A DNA stretch of 7,894 bases, from the NCBI GenBank assembly GCA_028710385.1, contig JAQTUC010000069.1:1-7894 (forward strand), given 5' to 3'. Shown here one piece after another: positions 1-5,630 of this stretch. A program made the translations under genes and the position numbers. The notes under the pieces are model-generated. The model saw nothing but the letters and a program-made list of their open reading frames with translations. It searched no databases and was not told where the DNA came from. Numbering within the stretch: position 1 is the stretch's first letter; each line of letters starts with the position of its first letter. This DNA is from Candidatus Omnitrophota bacterium. Its GTDB lineage: Bacteria; Omnitrophota; Gorgyraeia; Duberdicusellales; 4484-171.

Positions 1-419
1 GGTATATTTAATGCGCTAAAATTGTGCCATTCATCTTCTATCTCTGTTCCTTCAACCACGGTAAACCCGAGTTTTTCAAAAACAGAGCAGATTTCTTCGC
101 TAACCGCGCTTAAAATATGGCGGCTGCCTTTTTGAATTTCTCTGGCAGGATAAGTTAAATCTATTTTTTCTTCCCCTGCACCTACGCCTTTAAGTTTTTC
201 CTCAAGCGTCTGGGATATTTTGTTCTTAAGAATATTTAAATTCCTTCCCCAGATGCCTTTTTCTTCTTTACTTAAAGAAGGCACCATGGAAAAAAGCCTG
301 TTTATTTCGGCTTTTCTTCCAAGGTATTTTATCCGAAGCGCCTCAATATCCGCAGAGCTCTTTGCGACGGATAAATCCCTGTTAAATTCCTCTTCCAGTT
401 TTTTAACTTCTGTTTCCAT
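1..419 (-). CDS. pheS: Phenylalanyl-tRNA synthetase alpha subunit, N-terminal part (cut by window edge)
   Basis: Alpha chain of the cytoplasmic (alpha-beta)2 PheRS, which charges tRNA-Phe. The fragment has 139 complete codons and continues past the left edge. Residues 1-85 are charged and helical, as in the N-terminal coiled coil that contacts tRNA, and include the family's YLGRK-x-E signature at about residues 32-38. The catalytic domain begins after that: GSRHIL (about 99-104), then GFTVVEGTEIEDEWHNF and ALNIP near the edge, matching the conserved G-x-E-(I/V)-E-x-(D/E)-(Y/W)-x-NF-x-ALN block. The usual GPE is GTE here, a mild deviation. The ATG at 417-419 gives the expected N-terminus, but no clear Shine-Dalgarno precedes it (AAAAAAGTTTTATA). 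It lies after the Trk cassette instead of directly behind rplT. A CACGAAT-type palindrome separates it from the upstream gene. pheT, if present, is outside the window. Confidence 0.96.
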   Translation of the reverse strand, partial: METEVKKLEEEFNRDLSVAKSSADIEALRIKYLGRKAEINRLFSMVPSLSKEEKGIWGRNLNILKNKISQTLEEKLKGVGAGEEKIDLTYPAREIQKGSRHILSAVSEEICSVFEKLGFTVVEGTEIEDEWHNFSALNI

Positions 420-438
420 TATAAAACTTTTTTATATG

Positions 439-527
439 CACAAATTACCACGAATTTGGAGACGAATTAACACGAATAAACCTTCCTCCATTCGTGGCAA
501 TTCGTTTTTTATTCGTGGATATTCGTG
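439..527. repeat. Imperfect palindrome built of CACGAAT units
   Basis: Nested inverted segments read as one long hairpin around a 12-nt loop (478-489): 471-477 pairs with 490-496, 462-468 with 499-505, 448-455 with 511-518, and 439-445 with 521-527 (one mismatch). The unit CACGAAT/ATTCGTG recurs throughout. It fills the gap between the OB-fold-like gene stop (529) and the pheS start (419). Neither strand has a T-run directly after the stem, so it does not look like a standard intrinsic terminator. It looks like a dispersed REP/MITE-type element. Being transcribed within the gene row, it could act as an RNA hairpin, but that is inference. Confidence 0.85.
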
Positions 528-528
528 T

Positions 529-1086
529 CTACCTACCATAACCTAATCTTATAAAATAAATAATGGTTAATGTCAAACAAATTATGAGAAACGCGATTGC
601 CGTTATGATTTTGCGGTGGGAAATTATTTCTTCCCTTTTTTCGCCTTTTTGAACAATTACAAGGCTTTCTGCGTGTATATCCAGGTCTCCTCCATGTTCA
701 ATGCAGGCGCGGTTAAATTTTCCCTTTACCTCAACAATGTCTCCGTTTGCGGTATAACTTCCGGTTGTGGAAATTCCTTTAACCAATTCTGACGCAGCCC
801 ACACGCCTATGGCATTCTTCGTATCATTTACATTTATCCAGGCAAACTTGCCTCTTGCCATTATATCGCCGATAACTTCTCCTTTATAAGTTATTTCTTT
901 GCCGTCATATTGTTTTGCGTTATTGATTAAGTCGGAGCTGGAAACCGGCTCAGCGAAGCAGGAAAAACTCAAAATGCAAAACGCAAAAACCAAAATGACA
1001 AACCGAAAATCAAAATTATTAATATGATTTTGATTTTTAATCCTTAATTTTGATATTTGATTTTTGATATTTGATTTTTCCATCAT
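529..1086 (-). CDS. Exported, membrane-anchored protein with OB-fold-like domain; repeat-derived N-terminus
   Basis: I do not recognise a named family. The 185 residues comprise a basic/polar stretch (1-27), a hydrophobic signal core (28-43, FVILVFAFCILSF), a plausible signal peptidase I site after CFA (residue 45), a beta-rich domain (about 53-147) and a C-terminal membrane helix (about 160-178) with a short RLGYGR tail. The middle, with its YKGEV, FAWINVND, GD-(I)-VEVKGK and late beta segments, resembles small OB folds. The expected topology is a domain outside the cytoplasmic membrane held by the C-terminal helix. The start overlaps the trkH stop (ATGATG: ATG at 1084-1086, TGA at 1083-1085), with AAAGGGGAA just upstream as a Shine-Dalgarno, so translation is probably coupled to trkH. 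A second ATG at 1081-1083 is equally usable. Residues ~3-40 are encoded by an AT-rich palindromic repeat, so this N-terminus may have been acquired by insertion. A TrkH-associated role is inference only. Confidence 0.75.
   Translation of the reverse strand: MMEKSNIKNQISKLRIKNQNHINNFDFRFVILVFAFCILSFSCFAEPVSSSDLINNAKQYDGKEITYKGEVIGDIMARGKFAWINVNDTKNAIGVWAASELVKGISTTGSYTANGDIVEVKGKFNRACIEHGGDLDIHAESLVIVQKGEKREEIISHRKIITAIAFLIICLTLTIIYFIRLGYGR
966..1078. repeat. Palindromic ATCAAA-type repeat inside a coding region
   Basis: A long imperfect palindrome centred near 1021. The inner arms 1007-1016 and 1027-1036 are perfect 10-bp complements around a 10-nt loop. The outer arms are looser: on the minus strand the 5' arm has two tandem copies of AAAAATCAAATATC (about 1052-1079), and the 3' arm is built of TTTTGCATTTTG-like units. 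The composition is almost only A, T and C on one arm, unlike the flanking codons. It sits completely within the reading frame of the OB-fold-like membrane protein and encodes residues ~3-40 without a stop. The element's 3' arm encodes the hydrophobic signal core. Confidence 0.8.
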
Positions 1087-2585
1087 TTCCCCTTTACCGC
1101 TGCCACGATAAATCCCAACAGCGTAAATATGGACATAAATTCAAGGCGGCCTGCCCACATTTGTATCATATATGTAATTTTCAAAATTGCTGGCATGCTA
1201 ACATCTGTAATGCCGCAAGAAAAGCCTATGTTGGCCGCAGCAGAGGTTGATTCAAACAAAGATTCCAGGAATGGGTAACCGCAAAACATGCCAATTAGTG
1301 CGCCTGTAAAATAGAGGGCCAGATAACATAAAGTAATCAATAAAGCTGATCTCACTTGTTTATTGTCCAGAAAAACATTTTTTATATGATGAAATCTTTG
1401 GACAACCATGGCTTTTTCCGGAAGCATTATCCTCCTTATGTCTTCTTTAAGGGCTTTAAGTATTATTCCAAGACGTAACATCTTTATGCCGCCTGCGGTA
1501 GAACAAGCGCATCCACCCAAGGCCATTGCGCAAATTATCCCGCCAAGCGCAAGCGCGCCCCAGTCTTTAATGAATTGCTGGGCATAAATTGTTTGAAAAC
1601 CGGTTGTAGAATGTCCGGAAATAAACTGAAAAAAACCTTTTCTGAAAAACATAACCAATCCGGGATAAACATTCAATTGTTTTAGGCCAAGAGCGACTAT
1701 GAAAAAAATAAGAGTAGAGCTTGACAATAGCGTCCTCGTTTCTATATTTTTAAAAATTTCTTTATAGTTTCCGTTCCAAAGATGATAGTGCAGGTTAAAA
1801 TTCAACGTGCCGACAATCATAATAAAAATAGTAACTATCTCAAAAGGGAAACTATGATAATACAATAGGTTTTGCGATTGGGGGGCAAATCCTGCGGTGT
1901 CAAAACCAGCCATAAAAATACATACGCCATGGAAAAAAGCATTTTGCGGCTTCATCCCTATTAAAATACCGGTAATTCCCAGGGAAATTGTTCCGATTAA
2001 AAGATAAATTATACTTATAACCCAGATGAAACGTGCCGTATGTATGACATTGGGCAAAATTTTTTCTTCGCGGGCTTCGCCTACATACATTTTAAAAGCT
2101 CCGGAAGAACCGGAGACAAAAAGCGAAAGCGCTACTATTGCGATGCCTTGGCCGCCAAGAAATGGGACTAAATGCCTCCAAAGATTATGGGTGTAAGATA
2201 AATGGTCTAAATCCTGAACTAGCGTTAAGCCGGTCGTAGCAAAGCCAGACATGCTTTCAAAGCAAGCGTCAAGATATGATTTAAAATGCCCGCTTAAATA
2301 TAATGGTATTGACCCTATTATTGTTGCAACCAGCCAGGAAAGAGAAACAATAATCATTCCCTGCATCCAGTTTAAATCTTTGTCGGTAAAACATATTTTG
2401 GTAAGTACAAATCCGAGGAAAAATGATATTCCTATGCCGATAAGAAAATCAAAAGTGGGGGCTATTTCTCTAAAGCCCAATGCAACGAAAAGCGGTATCA
2501 GCATAAAAAGTCCGATGCCTATTATGATTTTACCAAGATAGTAGCCGATTATTTTGAAATCTTCTAAATGCGGTTTTAAGACCAT
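1083..2585 (-). CDS. trkH: Trk-type potassium uptake channel/transporter subunit TrkH
   Basis: Membrane pore subunit of the Trk K+ uptake system (SKT superfamily), gated by RCK subunits such as the two encoded just upstream. At 500 aa it is close to E. coli TrkH (483 aa). Four pore loops with the filter glycine are visible: SGFATTGLT (G119), AGFDTAGFA (G232), SGHSTTGFQ (G329) and SAAANIGFS (G454), each flanked by membrane helices as expected for the fourfold M1-P-M2 repeat. The conserved GG-x-x-x-STAGGIK segment (357-368), which gates the pore below the filter, and the C-terminal GRLEF motif (479-483) are also present, so the protein looks complete and functional. The ATG at 2583-2585 is one base after the stop of a 42-codon ORF and has no Shine-Dalgarno, pointing to coupled translation. 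The stop overlaps the next gene's start. Confidence 0.97.
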   Translation of the reverse strand: MVLKPHLEDFKIIGYYLGKIIIGIGLFMLIPLFVALGFREIAPTFDFLIGIGISFFLGFVLTKICFTDKDLNWMQGMIIVSLSWLVATIIGSIPLYLSGHFKSYLDACFESMSGFATTGLTLVQDLDHLSYTHNLWRHLVPFLGGQGIAIVALSLFVSGSSGAFKMYVGEAREEKILPNVIHTARFIWVISIIYLLIGTISLGITGILIGMKPQNAFFHGVCIFMAGFDTAGFAPQSQNLLYYHSFPFEIVTIFIMIVGTLNFNLHYHLWNGNYKEIFKNIETRTLLSSSTLIFFIVALGLKQLNVYPGLVMFFRKGFFQFISGHSTTGFQTIYAQQFIKDWGALALGGIICAMALGGCACSTAGGIKMLRLGIILKALKEDIRRIMLPEKAMVVQRFHHIKNVFLDNKQVRSALLITLCYLALYFTGALIGMFCGYPFLESLFESTSAAANIGFSCGITDVSMPAILKITYMIQMWAGRLEFMSIFTLLGFIVAAVKGK

Positions 2586-2586
2586 T

Positions 2587-2715
2587 TTATAGAATAATTA
2601 AAAGGCAAATCAGAAAAGCCGATGCCATAATTGCCAGCGCATAAAGCATTTCGACAGAAATACCCTGGACGGCATTAAGGATAATTTTCTTAGTTATATT
2701 TATTTTTTTAAGCAT
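2587..2715 (-). CDS. Small single-pass membrane protein ORF (42 aa) immediately before trkH
   Basis: This short ORF runs from ATG (2713-2715) to TAA (2587-2589), one base before the trkH ATG. It begins with a basic segment, MLKKINITKK, and continues into IILNAVQGISVEMLYA and then LAIMASAFLICLLIIL, ending in a strongly hydrophobic helix (about residues 25-42). The predicted topology is one transmembrane helix with the basic N-terminus in the cytoplasm. No good Shine-Dalgarno precedes it; the upstream bases are A-rich. It lies 42 nt after the second TrkA-like gene. The junction TAA-A-ATG suggests it couples translation into trkH. By position it recalls tiny accessory subunits of ion transporters (KdpF next to KdpA is an analogy, not a homology claim). 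I do not recognise the family. Expression is unproven, but the frame fills the gap precisely and has gene-like composition. Confidence 0.6.
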   Translation of the reverse strand: MLKKINITKKIILNAVQGISVEMLYALAIMASAFLICLLIIL

Positions 2716-2757
2716 TTTTTACTACGACTGTTTAAGGACGGGCGGACAAAGTTGCTT

Positions 2758-3420
2758 TTATAATTTACCCACCAAAAGACTTAAAAGCGATGGCTCGTTG
2801 CCGATAAGCGTTAAGGCAATTATATCGTCTCCGGGCTTAAGCTGCGTATCTCCTTTAGGTATAATCACTTCTTCCGCCCGAAGGATAGAAACAAGAGTTG
2901 AATTTTCCGGCCAGGTAATTTCATGTATAAATTTTCCTATAACAGGGGAATCTTCCGGAAGGTCTACGCGCACAATTGCGAGCTTTCCGCGCTTAAAGCT
3001 TAAGAGGTTTACAAAATCCGAGTACGAAGCTTCTTCTTCAATTATTTTCGCAATTATCTTTGTGTCATCAACAGGAACATCAATTCCAAGCTCTGAAAAT
3101 GTTTTTTCGTTGTCGGGATTATTCACCCTGCCTACAGTCCTATGCACTTCAAATTTTTCCTTGGCGACCTGGCAGATTATAAGATTGTCCTCGTCATCTC
3201 CTGTTACCGCAGCCAAAACATCTGCGCGCGCTACGCCTGCCTGTTCTAAAATATTCGGCTCGCAGCCATCCCCGTTAATAACCAGGATATCAAGCTGCTT
3301 GGCTATTTCATCGCAGATAATTCTGTCTTTTTCAATAATACTGACTGTGTGCTTATTCTGGTTAAGCCTTTTTGCCAGATAATACCCTACTTTTCCTGCG
3401 CCGACAATTATAATATTCAT
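2758..3420 (-). CDS. trkA: TrkA-like RCK protein, single domain (second copy, nearest trkH)
   Basis: Cytoplasmic nucleotide-binding regulator that assembles on the TrkH pore and gates K+ flux. Residues 1-~130 form the RCK_N Rossmann domain with GAGKVG (7-12), an acidic residue ending strand 2 (E30 in IIEKD, consistent with NAD(H) binding), GDGCE (50-54) and AAVTGDDEDNL (70-80). Residues ~135-220 form RCK_C (TrkA_C), including IGKFIHEI, IIPKGDTQLKPGDDIIAL and a short C-terminal tail. At 220 aa it is a one-RCK protein, like KtrA, whereas E. coli TrkA fuses two such units in about 458 aa. The ATG at 3418-3420 is directly at the Rossmann start; the bases before it (AACAAAACT) give no Shine-Dalgarno. 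It is separated from the other TrkA-like gene by an ACGT-type palindrome. Confidence 0.95.
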   Translation of the reverse strand: MNIIIVGAGKVGYYLAKRLNQNKHTVSIIEKDRIICDEIAKQLDILVINGDGCEPNILEQAGVARADVLAAVTGDDEDNLIICQVAKEKFEVHRTVGRVNNPDNEKTFSELGIDVPVDDTKIIAKIIEEEASYSDFVNLLSFKRGKLAIVRVDLPEDSPVIGKFIHEITWPENSTLVSILRAEEVIIPKGDTQLKPGDDIIALTLIGNEPSLLSLLVGKL

Positions 3421-3440
3421 AGTTTTGTTAGCTATTCTAA

Positions 3441-3510
3441 AGTAACACGTATCACGTAACAGGTAACACGTTTTAAAAGACGTGATACGTGTTACGCGCG
3501 ACGTGATACC
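3441..3510. repeat. ACGT-family palindrome, copy in the trkA/trkA gap
   Basis: Arms 3441-3471 and 3480-3510 are complementary at 24 of 31 positions around the 8-nt loop TTTAAAAG (3472-3479). In a shifted register, 3442-3457 is a perfect 16-bp inverted copy of 3480-3495. The unit is GTAACACGT/GTATCACGT, repeated in both arms. The same element, with the same loop, occurs between infC and rpmI, and a variant occurs upstream of thrS. It fills nearly all of the 95-bp gap between the two RCK genes. No T-tract follows the stem. Confidence 0.9.
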
Positions 3511-3515
3511 TCTTA

Positions 3516-4160
3516 TTACAAACTGAACCTTTCCTTTATTTTGGTAAGGGCTTTGACTTTGACCAAACCCATCAGGATATCGTCTTCCGCAATGGTTGTT
3601 TTTTCATCAGGAATTATAACGCCGTCCATGCGGCGCACCGCAACCACTATAAATTCACCGGGTACATTTAAACTTGTTGTCGGTTTGCCGATAAGGCTTT
3701 TTTTCGGGTCTATTTCAATAACACCCAATTCTTTTGTTTCAATGAGATAGCTTGAGAAATGGCTTTCAATGATTTTGTCGCGAAGCATTGCTGCAAAAAG
3801 TATGGTTCCGCTTATTATATCCATGCCGAGCGCAGCATATATGTGAGCGCGCTGCGGGTCATAAACACGCGCGATAACCTTAGGCACGTTGAATATTTTT
3901 TTTGCAACCTGGGCGGAAATAAGATTTGTATTGTCTCCGTTTGTAACTGAGCAAAAGGCATCCGCTTTTTCAATTCCTGCGCTTTTAAGAAGTTCCTGGT
4001 CAAAACCGTTTCCAACCAGAGTAATACCGTTAAACGCTCCTCCCAAACGGTCAAAAGAAGAAGGGTTTTTGTCAATTACGACAACATTATGCCCTTCATT
4101 GGAAAGAAGCCTGGCAAGTTCTGAACCAACTCGTCCGCAACCTGTTATGATTACGTACAT
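3516..4160 (-). CDS. trkA: TrkA-like RCK protein, single domain (first copy)
   Basis: Cytoplasmic RCK regulator of Trk/Ktr K+ uptake, 214 aa. The Rossmann half shows GCGRVG (7-12), an Asp closing strand 2 (D30 in VVIDKN), GNGFD (50-54) and SVTNGDNTNLISAQVA (71-86). The C-terminal TrkA_C half (about 135-214) includes IEIDPKKSLIGKP, VVAVRRMDGVIIP and AEDDILMGL. The GDG/GDA usual at 50-52 reads GNG here, and the second copy keeps GDG, so the two proteins may bind nucleotide differently. The ATG at 4158-4160 is preceded by CGAGGAAAAT, a usable Shine-Dalgarno. Low similarity to the neighbouring copy beyond the family motifs suggests an old duplication and possibly a mixed RCK ring on TrkH, which is inference. 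It follows rplT after a GTTTACAG-type palindrome. Confidence 0.94.
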   Translation of the reverse strand: MYVIITGCGRVGSELARLLSNEGHNVVVIDKNPSSFDRLGGAFNGITLVGNGFDQELLKSAGIEKADAFCSVTNGDNTNLISAQVAKKIFNVPKVIARVYDPQRAHIYAALGMDIISGTILFAAMLRDKIIESHFSSYLIETKELGVIEIDPKKSLIGKPTTSLNVPGEFIVVAVRRMDGVIIPDEKTTIAEDDILMGLVKVKALTKIKERFSL

Positions 4161-4183
4161 ATTTTCCTCGCTCCGTTCGGAAA

Positions 4184-4270
4184 GTTAACAGTTTACTGTT
4201 TACAGTGTACAGTAAAAAATTTTTTGTCTTTCATTCCCCTGCTGTAAGCTGTACACTGTTAACCGTAAAC
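4184..4270. repeat. Palindrome of GTTTACAGTGTACAG type between rplT and trkA
   Basis: Arms 4184-4213 and 4241-4270 match as inverted copies at 22 of 30 positions. In another register ACAGTGTACAG (4202-4212) pairs perfectly with 4249-4259. The arms consist of short alternating TTAAC, TTTAC and GTACA units. The central loop (4214-4240) contains an A5/T6 run. It occupies most of the 97-bp rplT/trkA gap, the junction where the translation genes meet the Trk genes. It is unrelated in sequence to the ACGT family. On the minus strand the stem is followed by TTTCCGAACG, not a T-run, so it is not a typical terminator. Confidence 0.85.
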
Positions 4271-4275
4271 TACAA

Positions 4276-4620
4276 TTACTTTTTTACTTCCTCAACTATC
4301 TTATCAAAAATAGCGGGATATTCAGCTGCAATTTTTGCAAGAATGTCTCTTGAAAGAAGAACATTCTTTTTCTGCAAATCATGCATAAAATCATTGTAGG
4401 TAATCCCTTTCTCTCTTACCGCGGCATTTATACGCGTAATCCAGAGATTGCGGAATTCCCGCCTTCTGGCGCGTCTGTCCCTGTAAGAGTAAACTAGCGC
4501 GCGGCGCACTGTTTCAATCGCGCGGCGGTAGTTTTTAGAACGCCTACCCCAATAGCCCTTTGCCATTTGAAGGACTTTTTTCTTTCGTGCGCGGGAAGCT
4601 GGCTGTTGTTTTACTCGCAT
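4276..4620 (-). CDS. rplT: 50S ribosomal protein L20
   Basis: L20 binds 23S rRNA early in 50S assembly. The 114 aa are near the usual 117-119. It begins MRVKQQPASRARKKKVLQMAKGY, corresponding to the family's extended basic N-terminal tail (the normal V-x-R-G-x-x-A-R-x-R-x-K-K becomes V-K-Q-Q-P-A-S-R-A-R-K-K-K). The conserved core follows: KGYWGRRSKNYRRA, YSYRDRRARRREFR, LWITRINAAVRE-x-GI-x-Y and F-x-x-x-L, with a C-terminal A-x-x-x-P-x-x-F-x-x-I-V. The ATG at 4618-4620 has AAGGAGG six bases upstream. It is the last of the thrS-infC-rpmI-rplT block. In E. coli and Bacillus L20 represses its own operon by binding leader RNA; no such leader can be recognised here, and the rpmI/rplT gap is taken up by a repeat. 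Confidence 0.98.
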   Translation of the reverse strand: MRVKQQPASRARKKKVLQMAKGYWGRRSKNYRRAIETVRRALVYSYRDRRARRREFRNLWITRINAAVREKGITYNDFMHDLQKKNVLLSRDILAKIAAEYPAIFDKIVEEVKK

Positions 4621-4645
4621 TTGTTCCTCCTTATTTACACAGATT

Positions 4646-4760
4646 TAAATCACAATACACATTAGACAAATTACAAACAATATACAATAAACAATTTCAA
4701 AACCACAAAAGGATGTTTGTTTATTGTGATTTTGGTGTTGTGATTTGTTTGTAATTTATA
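4646..4760. repeat. AT-rich palindrome of ACAAA/TTTGT type between rpmI and rplT
   Basis: Perfect inverted segments are 4668-4680 with 4745-4757 (13 bp, AAATTACAAACAA) and 4684-4694 with 4717-4727 (11 bp, ACAATAAACAA). Weaker complementarity continues outside and between them (ATCACAATACAC against TCACAACACC-like units). The loop region is about 4695-4716. One arm is nearly T-poor (A and C rich) and the other is G/T rich, as in the repeat that lies inside the OB-fold-like gene, but the motif differs. It fills most of the 168-bp rpmI/rplT gap, which is unusually long for two genes that are normally tightly spaced. Confidence 0.85.
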
Positions 4761-4788
4761 ATTTTAAAACAGCATTCTCGTCTTGCAA

Positions 4789-4989
4789 CTAAAATGAGTA
4801 CGGTAATGCCCTTTTTACCGCCATTTTGTCCACAACCTGGACAAGCGCTTTTTTACGCAGCAGTCTTTTCCTTTTTTCCGCTCTGCCGCTTAAAAGATGC
4901 CGGCGGCTGCCTTTTGAACGAAGCACCTTCTTGTTTTTTGTAACCTTTAATCTTTTTGCGAATGCTTTTTTTGTTTTTAACTTCGGCAT
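4789..4989 (-). CDS. rpmI: 50S ribosomal protein L35
   Basis: Small basic 50S protein, 66 aa (family about 64-66). MPKLKTKKAFAKR is the family's MPK-(M/L)-KT-(K/H)-(K/S)-(A/S)-x-x-KR start. It is followed by K-rich stretches, RHLLSGRAEKRKRLLRK (family H-x-x-x-x-K-(S/T)-x-K-R-x-R-x-L) and a C-terminal LPY. An in-frame ATG 11 codons upstream (5020-5022) would add MTWYYNDKGVK, but the start at 4987-4989 is chosen because it gives the conserved N-terminus and has AAAGGAGT five bases upstream. The extra codons also run into the ACGT palindrome. It lies in the conserved infC-rpmI-rplT order. Confidence 0.97.
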   Translation of the reverse strand: MPKLKTKKAFAKRLKVTKNKKVLRSKGSRRHLLSGRAEKRKRLLRKKALVQVVDKMAVKRALPYSF

Positions 4990-5010
4990 TTTTACTCCTT
5001 TGTCGTTATA

Positions 5011-5078
5011 GTACCACGTCACAGGTAACAGGTAGCACGTTTTAAAAGACGTGTTACGTGATACATGGAACGTGCTAC
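5011..5078. repeat. ACGT-family palindrome, copy in the infC/rpmI gap
   Basis: Arms 5011-5040 and 5049-5078 are inverted copies at 23 of 30 positions around the loop TTTAAAAG (5041-5048), identical to the loop of the copy in the trkA/trkA gap. The core CACGTTTTAAAAGACGTG is shared exactly between these two copies. It starts three bases after the infC stop (5082 side) and ends about 20 bases before the rpmI start. That spares the rpmI Shine-Dalgarno. Confidence 0.9.
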
Positions 5079-5081
5079 ATC

Positions 5082-5585
5082 TTATTTGGGCCCAAGAACC
5101 ATTACCAATGCTTTTCCAAGCATTATGGGCTCTTTATCTACTTTGCCTAATTTATCTATATCCTGAACGAGTTTCCCGATAACGCGGTTGCCTAAATCTT
5201 TATGGGCAAGCTCTCTGCCGCGAAATAGCATTCTTATTCTTACCTTATGCCCCTTTTCAAGAAACTCTTTTACGTGTTTTAATTTTATTTCGTAATCGTG
5301 CATATCTATTCTCGGGCTTATGCGTATCTCCTTAAGCTGCGCCTGCTTCTGGTGCTTTTTTACTTCTCTTTCGCGCTTTTCCTGTTCATAGCGGTACTTT
5401 GAAAAATCCATTATGCGGCAAACCGGCGGATTCGCTGCCGGAGCCACCTCAACCAGGTCAAGCTCTGCTTCATCAGCTTTTTTTAACGCAAGTTCGCGCG
5501 GGAAAATTCCAAGCTGTTCTCCCTGCGGCCCGATGATTCTTAACGTTTTTGCGAATATCTTTTCGTTAACTCTTATATACCTCAC
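5082..5585 (-). CDS. infC: Translation initiation factor IF-3
   Basis: IF-3 binds the 30S subunit, keeps it free of 50S and checks the start codon and initiator tRNA. The 167 aa are a normal length. The N-domain opens RYIRVNEKI and carries LRIIGPQGEQLGIFP, LDLVEVAP and PPVCRIMDFSKYRYE (the IF-3 signature region, about 53-67). A lysine/glutamate-rich linker (about 68-84) follows, then the C-domain with KEIRISPRIDMHDYEIKLKH, F-L-x-x-GHKV and FRGRE. The start codon is GTG at 5583-5585, preceded by a full AAGGAGGT (5594-5601) at 8-nt spacing. The next gene upstream, thrS, ends 45 nt away. Non-ATG starts on infC are relevant because E. coli IF-3 represses its own AUU start, but GTG is a common start and would not be expected to give the same autocontrol. 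Confidence 0.98.
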   Translation of the reverse strand: MRYIRVNEKIFAKTLRIIGPQGEQLGIFPRELALKKADEAELDLVEVAPAANPPVCRIMDFSKYRYEQEKREREVKKHQKQAQLKEIRISPRIDMHDYEIKLKHVKEFLEKGHKVRIRMLFRGRELAHKDLGNRVIGKLVQDIDKLGKVDKEPIMLGKALVMVLGPK

Positions 5586-5605
5586 CCTTTGTAACCTCCT
5601 TCTTA

Positions 5606-5621
5606 AACGGCTCTTGCCGTT
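5606..5621 (-). promoter_or_regulatory. Small hairpin in the thrS/infC spacer
   Basis: A perfect 6-bp stem AACGGC/GCCGTT with a 4-nt loop lies between the thrS stop and the infC Shine-Dalgarno; the distal stem base is four bases from AAGGAGGT. It is not followed by a T-run, so it is not a clear terminator. It could influence infC translation or mRNA processing. Chance occurrence cannot be excluded. Confidence 0.35.
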
Positions 5622-5630
5622 ACCAATATA

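Noticed and set aside
220..546. A 108-codon open frame on the plus strand
   Set aside because: It runs antisense to pheS and through the CACGAAT palindrome; the product has no family features, and pheS is secure.
940..1000. Lipoprotein signal (lipobox) in the OB-fold-like protein
   Set aside because: The Cys at residue 43 is preceded by S-F-S, which does not fit the usual L-(A/S)-(G/A)-C; a signal peptidase I site after CFA fits better.
2798..3382. A 194-codon open frame on the plus strand
   Set aside because: It is the antisense of the second TrkA-like gene, whose protein has full RCK motifs; the plus-strand translation is Ser/Ile/Thr-rich with no recognisable domain.
3815..4075. An 86-codon minus-strand frame overlapping the first TrkA-like gene
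   Set aside because: It is an out-of-frame shadow of the RCK gene with no domain of its own.
439..4760. Palindromes as Rho-independent terminators
   Set aside because: None has a T-run directly after the stem on the transcribed strand, stems are imperfect and AT-rich, and several lie between genes normally co-transcribed.
4990..5022. Longer rpmI start adding 11 residues
   Set aside because: The extension lies in the edge of the ACGT palindrome, and the downstream ATG has a strong Shine-Dalgarno and gives the conserved MPK N-terminus.
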